A stretch of 64,000 nucleotides of DNA from Gnetum montanum (lineage: Eukaryota; Streptophyta; Gnetopsida; Gnetales; Gnetaceae). This document shows positions 13,101-24,380 of this stretch, piece by piece; positions within the stretch are counted from its first letter, which is position 1, and each line of letters begins with the position of its first letter. The translations under genes and the position numbers were made by a program. Below the pieces are notes generated by a model, which was not told the DNA's origin, searched no databases, and saw nothing but the letters and a program-made list of their open reading frames with translations. The DNA lies in NCBI GenBank assembly GCA_015680685.1, contig MNCI01020185.1, forward strand, positions 525,120-589,119, written 5' to 3'.

Positions 13101-13600
13101 ATGAACTTAGTCATTGTGCTCCCGAATCATCATGAATTTACAAAACAAGTGTCCCCAAATCTTTCCACATTTAGGATACTATGCTCAATGTGGAAAAATG
13201 GGGGCAGCTAGTTCAACACATTTTGACACCAAAAACCACCTCAAAACGAAGCTAAGAGATGCACAACTTCCAAATATAGGTTTCGGCTACCTGTTTGACC
13301 TTGTTTTGGCTTGAATCTTGGTTCTCCATGTTAAAATCCCCTTCTTCCATGTTGGCTAGTGTGGAAACAAGGGGGAAAGGCTTCAAAACCTAATTATTGG
13401 CTTTTATAGACCTTTGGAGTGTCCAAATTTGATAGATTTGGCCTTGTGCTACCTTGGGGAGGCCCTAGAACCTTAATTTTGGACCTCTACATGTCCTAAA
13501 ATCTATTTTCCTTAGTTTCCACATTGAGGGTCCCTTCTTCCACATTGGCTAGGGTGGAAACAAGGGGGACCTAGCATGAAAGCCTCAAAACTCCTGATTT
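10130..13600 (+). repeat. diverged tandem array, ~187-bp units in ~380-bp dimers
   Basis: About nineteen units can be followed by a repeated signature of the form CCACATTGGGG...TTCCATG...AACATGGAA-GGGG. Signature positions are near 10140, 10320, 10480, 10680, 10885, 11070, 11265, 11430, 11640, 11840, 12020, 12225, 12410, 12595, 12785, 12965, 13160, 13330 and 13510, a mean step of about 187 bp. A second marker (AGCAACC-TAG-AGCC...CATGCATAG) recurs only every second unit, at about 11575, 11965, 12340, 12712 and 13097, so the present period is dimeric. Tat/Ogre-lineage elements are known to carry tandem repeats in untranslated regions. No protein is encoded. Confidence 0.8.
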
Positions 13601-14257
13601 CTAGGTCCAAACAGCCCACCAATGACCCTAACTGATGCCTAAACTCACCTAATAGCCTTTAGCCTCAAAACATGATCTACTAAGGCCTAAAATTGGTAAA
13701 TCCACCTTTTGACCTATATTAACCAAATCTCATCATATGCAACCTGTACTACTTGATTTTTGCCTTATTTCATGATGCTTTGACTTGTTTCAGCTTAGTG
13801 TTGCATTGTCAACCTTATTGACCTTATTGTGAGCTTTATGCAGCCTTATATTCTCTTTATTTTCCTTATTATAGTCTTATTTTCCTTTTTTGACATTTTA
13901 TTATTATTAAATAGTGGAGTTTGGCTTTCTCTAACCACCATTTGGCACCATGTAACCATGGCTTGCTAAGGCATAAAATTGACAAAATTATGGCCTTTTT
14001 TGACCATTTGTAGTCTTATTTCTTATACTTTACTTTGTTTAACCTTAGTTTGACCTTTATTTGACCCTTATTGCACTTTTTTTTCTTGTTGACATTTTAT
14101 TTGTAACCTTGGACATACTTGTTTGCATTAGATCGACATGTGTTTACATGATTTTATAGCATTTTAGCATTGTTTATTCACTTTTACCCAAGTGTCGCTT
14201 AATATTCTTTTGGTTGACATGCAAGATAAAAGTATGAGTACCTAGGAGTAAATTAGT
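13600..14257 (+). other. T-rich spacer before pol
   Basis: Pyrimidine-rich, non-coding DNA with repeated TTGACCTTATT-like words. It leads into the open frame at 14258 and ends in a T-rich stretch followed by GACATGCAAG near 14217-14226, which could be a decayed splice acceptor if this is an intron of the Ogre type. That reading is speculative. Confidence 0.35.
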
Positions 14258-15133
14258 TTGCCTTTCTATCTACCTGGACCTCATGGTGATGTTGAATGGT
14301 GTATCGACCCTAATTGTCTAGATCTTGAGCTTGAGAGTCTTGTAGACCACATAGCCTTGATAGAGAAATCTCTAGAATGGCTTGAAAACCTAGTTAAAAC
14401 CCTTGGCTTAGAGGCAGGTGACATAACTGAAGACTCTTTATGTTGGCACATTTGGCCATTTCATGAAGCAGGCTTAAATTAGTTGAGAATTTTTAGAGAA
14501 GTAGCTAAATTTTTAGTTTGAAAGGAAAAGAATAAGTGAACAAAAGGCATTCCTTTAATTTTAAAAAAAATATTGGAGCACCAAGCCCTGCTGATAAGTA
14601 CAAAATCACCAATGTGTTGTTCTACCTTTATAATTTATTATGATTCACTCGGATTTATGGATGAATAGCTTGATAATTGCAAGTTCAGCAGTCTGGTGCA
14701 GGGTGAAGTTATTTCTCCTATGAAATTCAAGAATATATTGTTTAAAATTTTGTGGCTAAGCATGATATTTTTCTCTGTAATAAAAAGGAAAAAGTGGAAT
14801 TCCGCAAAATGCAGGAGGTGCTCCGCATTATTGCAAGGGACCATGGTATGTGAACCAAATTTCACGGTACCAATCAAAACTGAGTATAGCAATCCATTAT
14901 TCCATGGCACAATTCCAAATAATATGCACCTTGCAAAAAGAAACATTCATGTAAAAAGGAAGAAACGGGATTATTCAAGGGTTGCACCAGTGCTTCTTCA
15001 CTGGAATTCCAATTCTCCACGACCATTTCTGCCTTGTAAAATATTAGAAAATAAAAATAAAAATCTGCAGCGATGAGAGCAAGAGGGGACCTCCAAAACG
15101 GCACTGTGTACAGGAATTTCGGCAACAGAAAAC

Positions 15134-15178
15134 GAAATGCCTACACAGTAATAGAAAATGAAATGCCTACACAGCAAC
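15134..15178 (+). repeat. short tandem duplication within the solo LTR
   Basis: The words GAAATGCCTACACAG-AA occur twice with a step of about 26 bp. A smaller duplication, GCTACATGGC twice, lies near 15291-15311. Confidence 0.75.
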
Positions 15179-16099
15179 AAAAATAGAGCCAAAGCTGATA
15201 GCGCCTCTATAAGAATTATCATCCTAGCATCATATAAATATTTTTCTAATTATTTTTCTGAAGTATGCCGGGCAATGGGCCAACGGCCAACGCTACATGG
15301 CGCTACATGGCACCGTCAATGTAGGAAAATTGTTCTAAACAAGAAGCGATAATTTGCAGGGCGTGAAGTAGATGCATAGCAAGGTTGAGAAGGGAGCCTC
15401 TTTAGATTTGCTTATTGCGCTCTGTGTCATGGAAACGCGGATCATTATTTATTCTGGGGCACTCTCAGAAACAGCATTGGTGTGGAGACCTACGATGATG
15501 GCAACCGCTTTGTGGGCCAGTTTAAGATAGGAAAAACTAGCAGAATCAGTGTGGCTGATTGAATGGGTAATAAAGAAAAAAATAGCATTGCAATTGTGGT
15601 GACCATTTCATGGGAACGCTGGCTTCGTGCCCATGCCAACTCCTGTGGTTGTAGTTTCAGCAGAGCCGTTGTTGGAGACTGAGATGGCACTTCACAACCG
15701 CTGCTAATAACGACGATTATGGTGGTGGCAGTTCATGGCCGTTATAGCCAAACGGAAAGACGACGAAACAGGAAGAGGTTTAGCAACAGCCATAGCCACA
15801 AGACAGGTCGTTTCTAAGCTGAACATGGACATAAACGTGGATGTTGATATTGTCGATATTTCACGTGCTTTTCCTTCCTCCAAACCTTTTAATCAAATTT
15901 AATTTGATTTTCATTTTTCTTTGTTTAAGAAAGAAGTAAAGGGTATATTGTTGTTATTGCAAAAGGAAAGAGAAATTATAAGGCGGTTATCCAATATTGT
16001 ATGTATGGAACAAGTGTCCTTTGTAATTTTTAAATATCATGATGGTGATAACTTCCCCTTGGTGGTTACAACTAAATTTTAATTTCCCATGGTACTTAT

Positions 16100-16225
16100 A
16101 ACCACCAAATAGGCCACTTGTCAACTAAATGGGACACGTGTCAACTGCAACTTGTTTCTCTCCATGGTGGACACTTGTTTACTGAATGAAGACACTTGGC
16201 AACTACATGGGACACTTGTCATCCA
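16100..16225 (+). promoter_or_regulatory. repeated ACTTGTCAACT elements with a G-box in LTR U3
   Basis: Four imperfect copies of GACACTTGTCAACTA occur upstream of the TATA box. One of them is GGGACACGTGTCAAC, containing the palindromic CACGTG G-box core bound by plant bZIP and bHLH factors. Function as an enhancer is inferred from position and repetition. Confidence 0.4.
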
Positions 16226-16297
16226 TAGCTTTTTTGTCTCTATGGTGGTTAAACCACCTAAGATATTTTTGTAACTTCCCTACCTACCTTTGAACCC

Positions 16298-16305
16298 TAT
16301 AAAAA
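16298..16305 (+). promoter_or_regulatory. TATA box of the solo LTR
   Basis: TATAAAAA lies within CCCTATAAAAAGG. Downstream is a GC-richer leader, the arrangement expected at a U3/R border about 1.1 kb before the LTR end. Confidence 0.55.
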
Positions 16306-16474
16306 GGCTTCAGGGGTCAAGGAGGAGGGGGAGATTGGGGTCTCATTTTTAGAATACTTTTGGGAGCTCTCACTTGGAGACACACACTTGGAATATTTGT
16401 AAAGAAGATTGCTTGTAAGATGGCTTGCTAGAGTAAAGATTTCAGCCTCTTTGTCATGGTCCTGTGAGTTATGT

Positions 16475-16615
16475 NNNNNNNNNNNNNNNNNNNNNNNNNN
16501 NNNNNNNNNNNNNNNNNNNNNNNNNNNNNNNNNNNNNNNNNNNNNNNNNNNNNNNNNNNNNNNNNNNNNNNNNNNNNNNNNNNNNNNNNNNNNNNNNNNN
16601 NNNNNNNNNNNNNNN
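16475..16615. other. assembly gap (141 N)
   Basis: A run of unknown bases inside the solo LTR. The true length of the LTR is uncertain by whatever this gap represents. Confidence 1.
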
Positions 16616-19600
16616 TAAATTTTGTTATTGTGCAACGTGTGGGAACTGCTATTGGGATTGTTGTAAGAGAGCCTTTGTTTGTAGTTGAGAGGGTTTAGAA
16701 AATCTCTGGTATTTTGATGGGACCAGAATAGCTTATTTTTATCTTTAAAGTGAATTTCCATGGTATTTCAATTAGAAATTGTCAAGTTTCTCAAAGGTTC
16801 TATTTGAATGAAATCGTTGACATCTATTATCTAGTCAAAATGAAGTCTCGTATGTGGTAGTTTACGCAGCAATTTTTGTTAGCATAGTAGGATTGTCTTG
16901 AAGAAATTGCTTGTTTGAGCCTTGGAAGTTTGAACAATTCATAGATATTGAATTTGGGATAGCTTTATTGCGAAGTCTTTACTCGTGTCATTTTACCTTG
17001 TTTAAATGTTTGAGGTCTACACAAATCTGCTTTCCTTTCTTTTCTATCTATTTCCATCGAATCTTGCTCTATTTCTAGTTTTCTTGTGGAACTATCTCTT
17101 TCTCTGGGGAAAATTAGGAGTAGATTTGCGAAGTTGTGCTCAAATGTTTTTGCAAAATTTTATTTGTTACAAGTAGGTATTATAAGGACCGTGTAGACTA
17201 GGTAGTTTAAAGTAAGTCATTTGTAGTTTACACACAACGCAATCGTTACATTTCACACAACCGCACGCCGCAACAGCACACACACATACTCACATTAACT
17301 ACTGAGTTTCTTTGGAGGTATCTGGGCCTTGGTGTTGCCAGAGACCAGCAGGCACCTAAATCCTATTTGAGGACACTCGTTGGCGGTCGCGTCGCAAACG
17401 GTCACCAACACTTTAGTTGAGATTCCTATCATAACACATAGTGGTGAGGAGAAAATCCTTAAACTAAGTTCCTCACTAAAACCTCAACAAGTTCAAGACA
17501 TCACAAAGGTTCTATATAGCAATGTTAAGGCCTTTGCCTAGTCATATGAATATATGCTAGGCCTAGACCCATTTTTAGTCTAGCACAACATCATACTAGA
17601 CCCTAGCGTTAGACTAGTTAAGTAGAAAGTGCACAAAATTAGACCTGATTTAGCCTTGGCAATTTGCGATGAGATCTCAAAGCTCTACTAAGCTAGTTTC
17701 ATTAGGGTTATTGACTACATGAAAAAGGTGTTCAACATAGTAGTGGTCCCTAAGAAACCTTTTTCTATACCATGATGCCCTTTGGCCTTATGAATGTAGG
17801 AGCAACGTACCAGAGAGCCATGACCTATATCTTCAACAATTACATGCTAGGATTGCTTATTGATTACATAGATGATATAGCCATTAAGTCCAAAGTGTCC
17901 AATGAACATGCTAATGACCTAGAACTTTTCTTTAAATAATGCCACAAATATGAACTTAGGCTCAATCCCAAGAAATGTCTCTTCAGTGTCAAGACTAGTA
18001 AGATGCATGGCTTTGTAGTGTCTAAAGTAGGGATACATGTTAATCTTCATAAGGTTAAGGCCACATCCAAATTAGCAGTGCCTACCAACCTTAAGTAGAT
18101 TTGGGGATTACAAAGGTAGACTATAGTTTATTTATAGGTTTATTGCTAGGCTCATGAATAAGTTACAACCCATGCAACATTCACTTGAGAAAGGAGTTTA
18201 CTATGAGTGGATGGCTTAATGTCACTAGGCCTTAGAAAACCTTAAGTAAGAGTTGATATAACTACTGATAGTTTATTCTTTGTAAGAGGGTAAACTATTT
18301 TACATTTACCTTGGCATCTCCAACACATTTATTGCCTCTCTACTCTATCAGAAATTTGATGATGGAGTAGAAATGCTTATATACTACCTTATTCATGCAT
18401 TAGTTGCCCATGAGACCTGATACACTAAAGTGGAGAAGTATTATCTAGCACTAGTCTTCTCTTTGAAGAAGTGAAGACACTACCTCTTTAGAAGCCAAGT
18501 CAACATCATTTTCAAGGATAACATACTCAGAGCCATAACAATCAACATTTACGAAAGCAATTGTATAGCTTGATGGAAAGCCATAACCACAAAGTTTGAC
18601 CTTCTTTACATCTCTCAGCCCTCAATGAAAGGTCAAGCTATAGCTATACAACTCATAGTTTTACCTATTGATGACCAAGTAGCCATAGATTCCAAATTCC
18701 CTAATGAGCATATTAATGTAGTTAGCTAAGTACCTGAGGATTATGTGGTGGTCATGCACTTTAATGGAGTTTCAACTACCCATGGGGCCAATGTCGTTGC
18801 CATCATAACATTTCCATCTGGTGACATCGGATCCTTTGCCTATTGTTTTGAGTTTCCATGTACCAACAACATAGTGGAGTATGAGGGTTTGATCAAGGAA
18901 ATGATGGTAGCTCATGACCTCAAAATTAGATGCTTAGAGATCAAAGGTGATTAACAACTCGTAGTTAACCAAGTAATCAAGGTCTGTGCATGTAAGCCTA
19001 AATACTTACAATCTTATTATGACCTAGGGCAGCAATTATTACAAAAATTTATAAACATCGATATCTAGCACATACTCTAAAATGAAAATTCCATAGCCAA
19101 TGTAATTGCAACATTAGCCCTTAGTGTGACACCAGATGTATTTAATAAGTTGTCCACCTTAATCATGGACTGTGCTACTTCCATCACATAGAACACTTAG
19201 GATACCTTTGTGGCATTCATTCATACTACTCCTCCCAAGGAGTGGTATGAAAATATTAAATTTTACCTTATGCAGGGTGAATCCTCATAAGGTCTAACTA
19301 TTACTTAGAAGGATTCTATACACAAGCTATCAAAGTAATATGTCATTGTAGGTGATAACACATTATGTTGATCATCGTATGATAGCATAATCCTAAAGCA
19401 CTTAGGTAAAATAAAAGCTAGAATAGTCTTAGAGGAGGTTCACAAGGGTGTTTGTGGAAGACATATAGGATCAAGAGCTATGGCTGCTAAGATTATATGG
19501 TTAAGCTACTATTGGCCCCATATGAAAAATGACTACTTGTAGAAGGTTAAGCTATGTGACACATGCTAATGATATAGCAACCTTATACATGTACAACCAA

Positions 19601-20728
19601 GTTGCATACCACTTAAATAACATGGCCATTTCAACTATGGGGGTTGGATATCATTGGATCCATAATGCCTAAGTCTTCCTTAGGACATAGCTTCATCATT
19701 GCTGCAACTAAATACTTTACAAAGTAGGTATGGCTATTCCCCTAAGGAAGACTACATTTGAGCAAGACTACAAATTCATCCTAGATAACATTATAGCTCA
19801 TTTTGGCATACCCATGACTGTAGTTACAGACAATGGACCATAATTTAGTAGTTAAGAAACAAAGAACTTCTGTCATGACCTAGGCATTAAGCATTCTTTC
19901 TTGTCACCTTATTACCCTCAAGCTAATGGATAAGTAGAAGTAAGCAACAAGGCCATCATCAACTTACTCAAAAAGACGCTTAATAATGCCAAGCATAAAT
20001 GGCATGAGAAGCTTGTTCATGCATTGTAGGCATACAGAACAACCTATGGCATAGCAATCGATGTAACCTCTTATAGCTTGACTTATGGTTCTAAAGCTAT
20101 TTTACCTCTTGAATTGTAGGTGCCATTGCTTCGAGTAGCCTTGAGTGACTTCATCAATGATGAGTAGAATAAGTAGTTTTGGATAGCAACCCTGGACTTG
20201 GTGGAGGAGAAACATATGTATGTGCTTGCTCATATTGAACACTATGAAGAGAGGTAGAAGCAGCAAAATCACCATAAATTTACCATGTGTAAGATCAAGG
20301 AGGGTGACTTGGTCCTTAAAGCTATCCATGAGCATGCAGAAAAATCCTCAGCCAATTGGGAAGGATCCTTCCTAGTCACTAAAGCCTACGGGAACAATGT
20401 GTTCAGGATAGCTAACATGAATGGGAATGGGCTAGCCAATCCAATCAATCATTCCTATCTATATCCATACTACAAGTAGTTGACAATCATCAAGTGAGCA
20501 TACTTTTAATTACCTGCCAGGGCCTTAAACTAGTATCATGATCCATGATGGCCTTAAACTAGTAGCATTGGTGACTTGGATAGCTTGGTTTCATCACCTC
20601 ATGTGGCCTTTATACATTGTATTGTTATAATATGTAGTGGTATTTTGTATTCTTTATTGGTGCCTCTCAAGTAAATCCTCCAAACATTAACAAAGAGGGG
20701 CCATTAAAACACCACAAAATTTTATATG

Positions 20729-22280
20729 TTATAGCCAATTTTCATCATGTAGCTTTCACCTCATGAGACCCAAGGAAAAAATTCATTATAAATGTGAAGA
20801 TTGTAACCCATGAAGGGAAATCTCACATATTTGATACTTTTGAAGCTAAAAAATGCCTCATAAGTAGTCAAAGCCTCATTCCCCAAGTGAAAAGATCATT
20901 TAGTATCTATATTTGGGCTTGTGGAGGGGGGGGGGGGGGGGGGGCAGGTGGGGGGGGGGTGTGCAAAGAGGAGGGGGAGAGGAAGAGGGTCAAAAGTGCC
21001 AATTGGAATGCCAAAAATGGAAATTTGATGTGTTTTCTGGGGGATATACATTTTTCTACATTGGAAACACTTACAAGGTGGTAAATCTCACCTACCCCCA
21101 GGATGAAGGAGTGTGAGGAGAGGGGGGTTTATTTCCCCTCAACTTGAAAATTTTTCCCCTAAAGTGGAAACTACATGCCCCTAGCATAGAAGCCACAAAA
21201 GCCAAATTTCAACACTCCATGAACTCCAACTTTGACCAACCACTTTAGCAAGGATGACAAAAGGCTCAACATGGAAGATCTATCTTTAGTGTAGAAGGTA
21301 TGCCCCATTACTATTTATAGTAAATAGAATGGTCATGGGGGAAGGCACTTACCATATATAGTAACCCCCAAAATTTTGTCACCCATCTTACCTAAATGAG
21401 ATATAAACTTGCAACGATTTGGTAGCCAATTTGTAGCCATTATGCAACCAAATTAAAACCATTTGTAGCACCATTCATGGCCTATAAAAGCCAACCTCAA
21501 ACATCATTTAGAGGTTCAACAATTTTTTGACACAATTTAACAATTTTTCTCAAGGTTTTAGACTTATGAAATTATATACTATTTGCATTAGTTACACAAT
21601 TTAGCAATTTTTTCATAGTTTTACACTTGGACATTCTCAAGCACTCAAGAGTTCTTACAACTTTCCACACTTGTATTCTCTTCAACCTAGTATGGAAACC
21701 CTATGACCTTGTGACCTTGTAATCCCCTTTGGGATTTGTGAATTTTCAAGCTCCATGCTAAACTCTTGGGATTCCCAAATTCCAATGTAGAGCACTTGGG
21801 TAGCTTGTATTCTTCACACTTCATAACCCCCACCATAGCCAATGTTACAGATCTAAAGTAGCAACAACAAAGGTTCGATAGCATTGGGAGTGGCAAGATA
21901 TCTAGCTTGTGGATTTGACTGCATCAACTTTAATAGACCATAAATCCTTGTCTAAGTGAACCCCTTGCTACCCACTTAGGCACCATTTGTACATATTTCT
22001 CTAACTTATTCTTTATTCTTTCTTAATAAATTTTTAAGTCCTAGGTTTTGTGTGAAAAATATATTCATTTATTTTCTGTGCATTATTCAGATCTATTATC
22101 AGTTTCAACATTCTATTTGTATTACTTTATTTTGCATTTCATAAGTCCCTAGTTGATTTGTCAAATTGGCTAGGGTGCCCTTAATCCCATTTTTTCTAGA
22201 GGCCCTAGGGATTCATGGGTTGAGGACTACTACACCGAATCCATTAGTCTTTCTAGCAATCAATTTTTTAGGTTACAACA
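20729..22280 (+). mobile_element. candidate 3' LTR of element C
   Basis: The left end TGTTATAGCC and right end GGTTACAACA are inverted partners apart from two transitions. A GCCTATAAAAG box lies near 21482. To the right, the sequence changes at once to a minus-strand gag of another element. The left boundary is weak because similar words occur elsewhere in the A-rich stretch. A single unit of the ~190-bp array signature is visible near 21260-21300. If the boundaries are correct, the LTR is about 1550 bp. Confidence 0.35.
20923..20990 (+). repeat. G-rich tract with G19 and G10 runs
   Basis: GTGGA is followed by 19 G, then GCAGGT-type interruption, a further run of 10 G, and a purine stretch GAGGAGGGGGAGAGGAAGAGGG. 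It could form a G-quadruplex on the plus strand. Run lengths may be inexact in the assembly. Confidence 0.9.
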
Positions 22281-22289
22281 AGATGACAT

Positions 22290-22501
22290 GGGTTCATAAT
22301 CTATTAAATCCTTGATGAGATCTTAATTTGACAATGCCTCCTCAAAGATGGCAAGTGCAACTTCCCTAGGTTCTTTACAAAACCATCCATATGCATCATG
22401 CCATTGTTCTAGTTTTTCTTTATGAAATTTCACCACAATAGGAGGTATCACTTCATTTATCCTATTTTTTCTTAGTTCTTAGTTTTTGTATGAGGTGCCA
22501 T
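22290..22501 (-). pseudogene. gag N-terminal fragment of element J
   Basis: On the minus strand an ATG at 22501 lies about 110 bp downstream of an LTR edge and primer-binding-like site. After an early frameshift, a segment reads EKLEQWHDAYGWFCKEPREV and continues AIFEEALSN, with one stop before DLIKDLIDYEP. The frame is cut near 22290, where the plus-strand element C ends. The role as gag is inferred from position; I do not recognise the family from these residues. Confidence 0.45.
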
Positions 22502-22612
22502 GATTGGTTTGGTCCTTTATTTCCTACAAAATCAACAACTAAGAAAAGAGAAATTATAAATGTATAGGTAAAATAAATAATTCACAAATGCCTTTCTTAG
22601 CATTGGCACCAA

Positions 22613-23600
22613 TGATAGGGATCCCCTGTAGTTGATACCACACAAGATCTATCAATGGTATGTGTAGCAAATTGGTTGTAAGCACCGAAGATGATAAGAA
22701 TATGAATTATAAAGTTTATTTGTGTATATCATTAGGTTTAATAAATGAAAATATTATAATACATATGATACAAGTGAAGAAACCCATGTTTTCATGGTAG
22801 GGAAATTATATTTTTATAATGTTTATAAATTTATAATTTTTATGTATTTTATAAATATAAATAACAAAATAATAATTATAACTTGTTGTAATCCCTTGTA
22901 GGATAGGTGTAACACTCACACATAAGAAAATAAAAAAGCATATGCTTATCTTACAAGACAAGTGCAATGTGGAAATCTAACACACATACAAATTATGCCA
23001 CTATTCCATATGGGATAGGTGTGATACAAACATATGAAAGTGATAAATTAAATTCTCCTTAGTTATACCATTGATGGCTGAACATCATTTCATATAGGTA
23101 TGACCTCCTTAGACAAGGTGAAATCATTGCAAAGCTTCACAAAACTATGCTAATTTATCTAAATAAATAAATTTGATTATAATTTTTAAATATAATAAAT
23201 AATTTCATTAATTAGGTATCATGTTCAAGTTCAATAAAACAAAATTGGACCAAACAATTTTGGGTTGCAAAAGCATAGTACCACTTCAACAGAGTCTTGT
23301 TACATGATGAAATAATGACTTAAAACATGAAATAAAACTAAAATTCACACTTATGTGAGGGAGGAGGAGAAGATCTTATTAAAAAAATGTAAAGGAAAAT
23401 GGTTAAATAAATTTCCCTTTTAATCTCTACCCCATGGATATTTATAGTTTTTTTGGTTTGTAATTAAAGTGGTGTAGTAGTGTACCATATATGATGTCTC
23501 ATGAAGTGTCATGTGTGGTGCACCATGTGTGATATTATACTAGATGCAATGACATACCAAGTGAGACAACATGTAACATGGAACATTGTATTTGATGCAG
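22613..23600 (-). mobile_element. 5' LTR of minus-strand element J
   Basis: The LTR end on the minus strand reads GGGGATCCCTATCA at 22613, similar to the ends of the Athila-like LTRs here. It is followed by TTGGTGCCAATGCTAAGAAA (22593-22612), placed like a primer-binding site, though I cannot assign the tRNA. A CTATAAATATCC box on the minus strand lies near 23445-23460. The U3 start is not resolved; 23600 is approximate. Confidence 0.5.
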
Positions 23601-23789
23601 AAGTGAACCATATGAGGTAGCACTCAAAAGTATACAACATTACATTTCTAAAACAAGCTTAGACTATAGGTTCAAGTGCACACAAATAATTCCATGCATC
23701 TAAGATTAAATAGAGATACAAAACTATCATTGGATGCCTTATCAATAACTACCCCTAAAAAATGATGGATGGTCGATACACAAGCTATC

Positions 23790-24362
23790 TGTCACATCTC
23801 CATTTTAAAATGGTGTGACAAGATAACGAAGATGTTGTCTCTTCATAACTAATGATGTGATTATTGTAATAAGACCTGAAATAATAAGTTGTAATTAAGA
23901 CCCAAAAGGGACACATTGTAATAATTGGCATGTCTCTTGAGGTGACCTTTGGGGGCTTGACCTAAGGTATTTATACATGAGCATTAGAGGTCATATCAGC
24001 ATGGAGTTGCCAAGCTAGTAGAGGCAAGTAAAAGGTGTTGGGTGAAGTGGAATAAAAAGAGGATTGACCATTCTTTTTGATTGGTTATAAGTCTAACCAT
24101 GGTGGTAGTTCTTGATAGCCTTTAAAGGATAGATGCTGAAAGAAGATAACCCCAAGGAACTCTTAGAGCATGACCTAGATACATTATTCCACATGAATAA
24201 AGCATTCTTTGCTTTTTTCTTCTACATTTTTCCTATTATTTTCTTTATGTATAATGTCAAATATTACACATATTTGACATTTCCACATTATCTTCTTACA
24301 CATAATTTCTAATATAATGTATATTTGACATTTTCTATGACATCCAGAAATGGGATGTCACA
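23790..24362 (+). mobile_element. LTR of a Ty3/Gypsy element with Met-type primer site (copy 1)
   Basis: Starts TGTCACATCTCC and ends GGGATGTCACA. It is followed at once by a primer-binding site, so it is a 5' LTR. A second, diverged copy lies at 46075-46618. Shared blocks include GTGATTATTGTAATAAGA, GGTGACCTTTGGGGG, AAGATAACCCCAAGGAACTC and a TTCCACATGAATAAAGCATT polyadenylation-like block. The sequence after it (24381-24965) contains stop-ridden traces, including PKTYALAK, that could be gag. Confidence 0.75.
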
Positions 24363-24363
24363 T

Positions 24364-24380
24364 TTGGTATTGGAGCAAAC
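24364..24380 (+). other. primer-binding site resembling initiator tRNA-Met type
   Basis: TTGGTATTGGAGCAAAC lies directly after the LTR. The common plant site is TGGTATCAGAGC. The two-base difference fits decay. Confidence 0.6.

Larger units (their letters stand above)
14441..17410 (+). mobile_element. probable 2970-bp solo LTR inserted in pol
   Basis: Its ends are a matched inverted pair, TGTTGG at the left and CCAACA at the right. They are flanked by the perfect 5-bp duplication CTTTA (14436-14440 and 17411-17415). Removing the insert plus one CTTTA rejoins the pol frame without a gap, which fixes the boundaries. No second LTR copy and no coding domain is seen inside, so a solo LTR fits better than a full element, although 2970 bp is long. 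It holds a promoter-like region, including a TATA box at 16298. Overlapping short frames in the 14.6-15.4-kb stretch are not convincing genes. Base composition is less decayed than the host element, so it is younger. Confidence 0.75.
14258..20482 (+). pseudogene. pol (reverse transcriptase, RNase H, integrase) of Tat-like Ty3/Gypsy element C, decayed and interrupted
   Basis: The frame starts in the pre-RT linker at 14258 and is interrupted by a 2970-bp insertion after codons for ITEDSL. It resumes exactly in frame at 17416 with VEIPIITHSGEEKIL, the conserved lead-in to plant Gypsy RT. The RT shows the MPFGLMNVGATYQRAM block and the catalytic YIDD box near 17870. About 65 residues, including the first catalytic Asp motif, are deleted near 17760. 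RNase H (about 18735-19100) has PCTNNIVEYEGL and a GD-QLVVNQV block, while its first acidic residue appears as Asn (FNGV). Integrase (about 19440-20480) has an HHCC finger ending CDTC, VTDNGP near 19830 and ANG-VEV. A C-terminal VPLLRVA...YPYYK tail ends the frame. Many stops fall at sites where the family has Gln or Trp. It is the only pol in the window. Confidence 0.88.

Noticed and set aside
14638-15352. Cluster of overlapping ORFs on both strands, up to 126 residues
   Set aside because: They lie inside the solo LTR, overlap each other on both strands and show no domain; likely chance frames in less decayed DNA.
16297-16761. ORFs containing long X runs
   Set aside because: They span the N gap.
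20729-20739. TGTTATAGCC as a firm LTR start
   Set aside because: The same word occurs near 7416 and variants are common in A-rich parts of the window, so it is kept only as a low-confidence boundary.
20794-21116. ORFs encoding Gly-rich peptides
   Set aside because: Produced by the poly-G tract; different frames give similar Gly runs.
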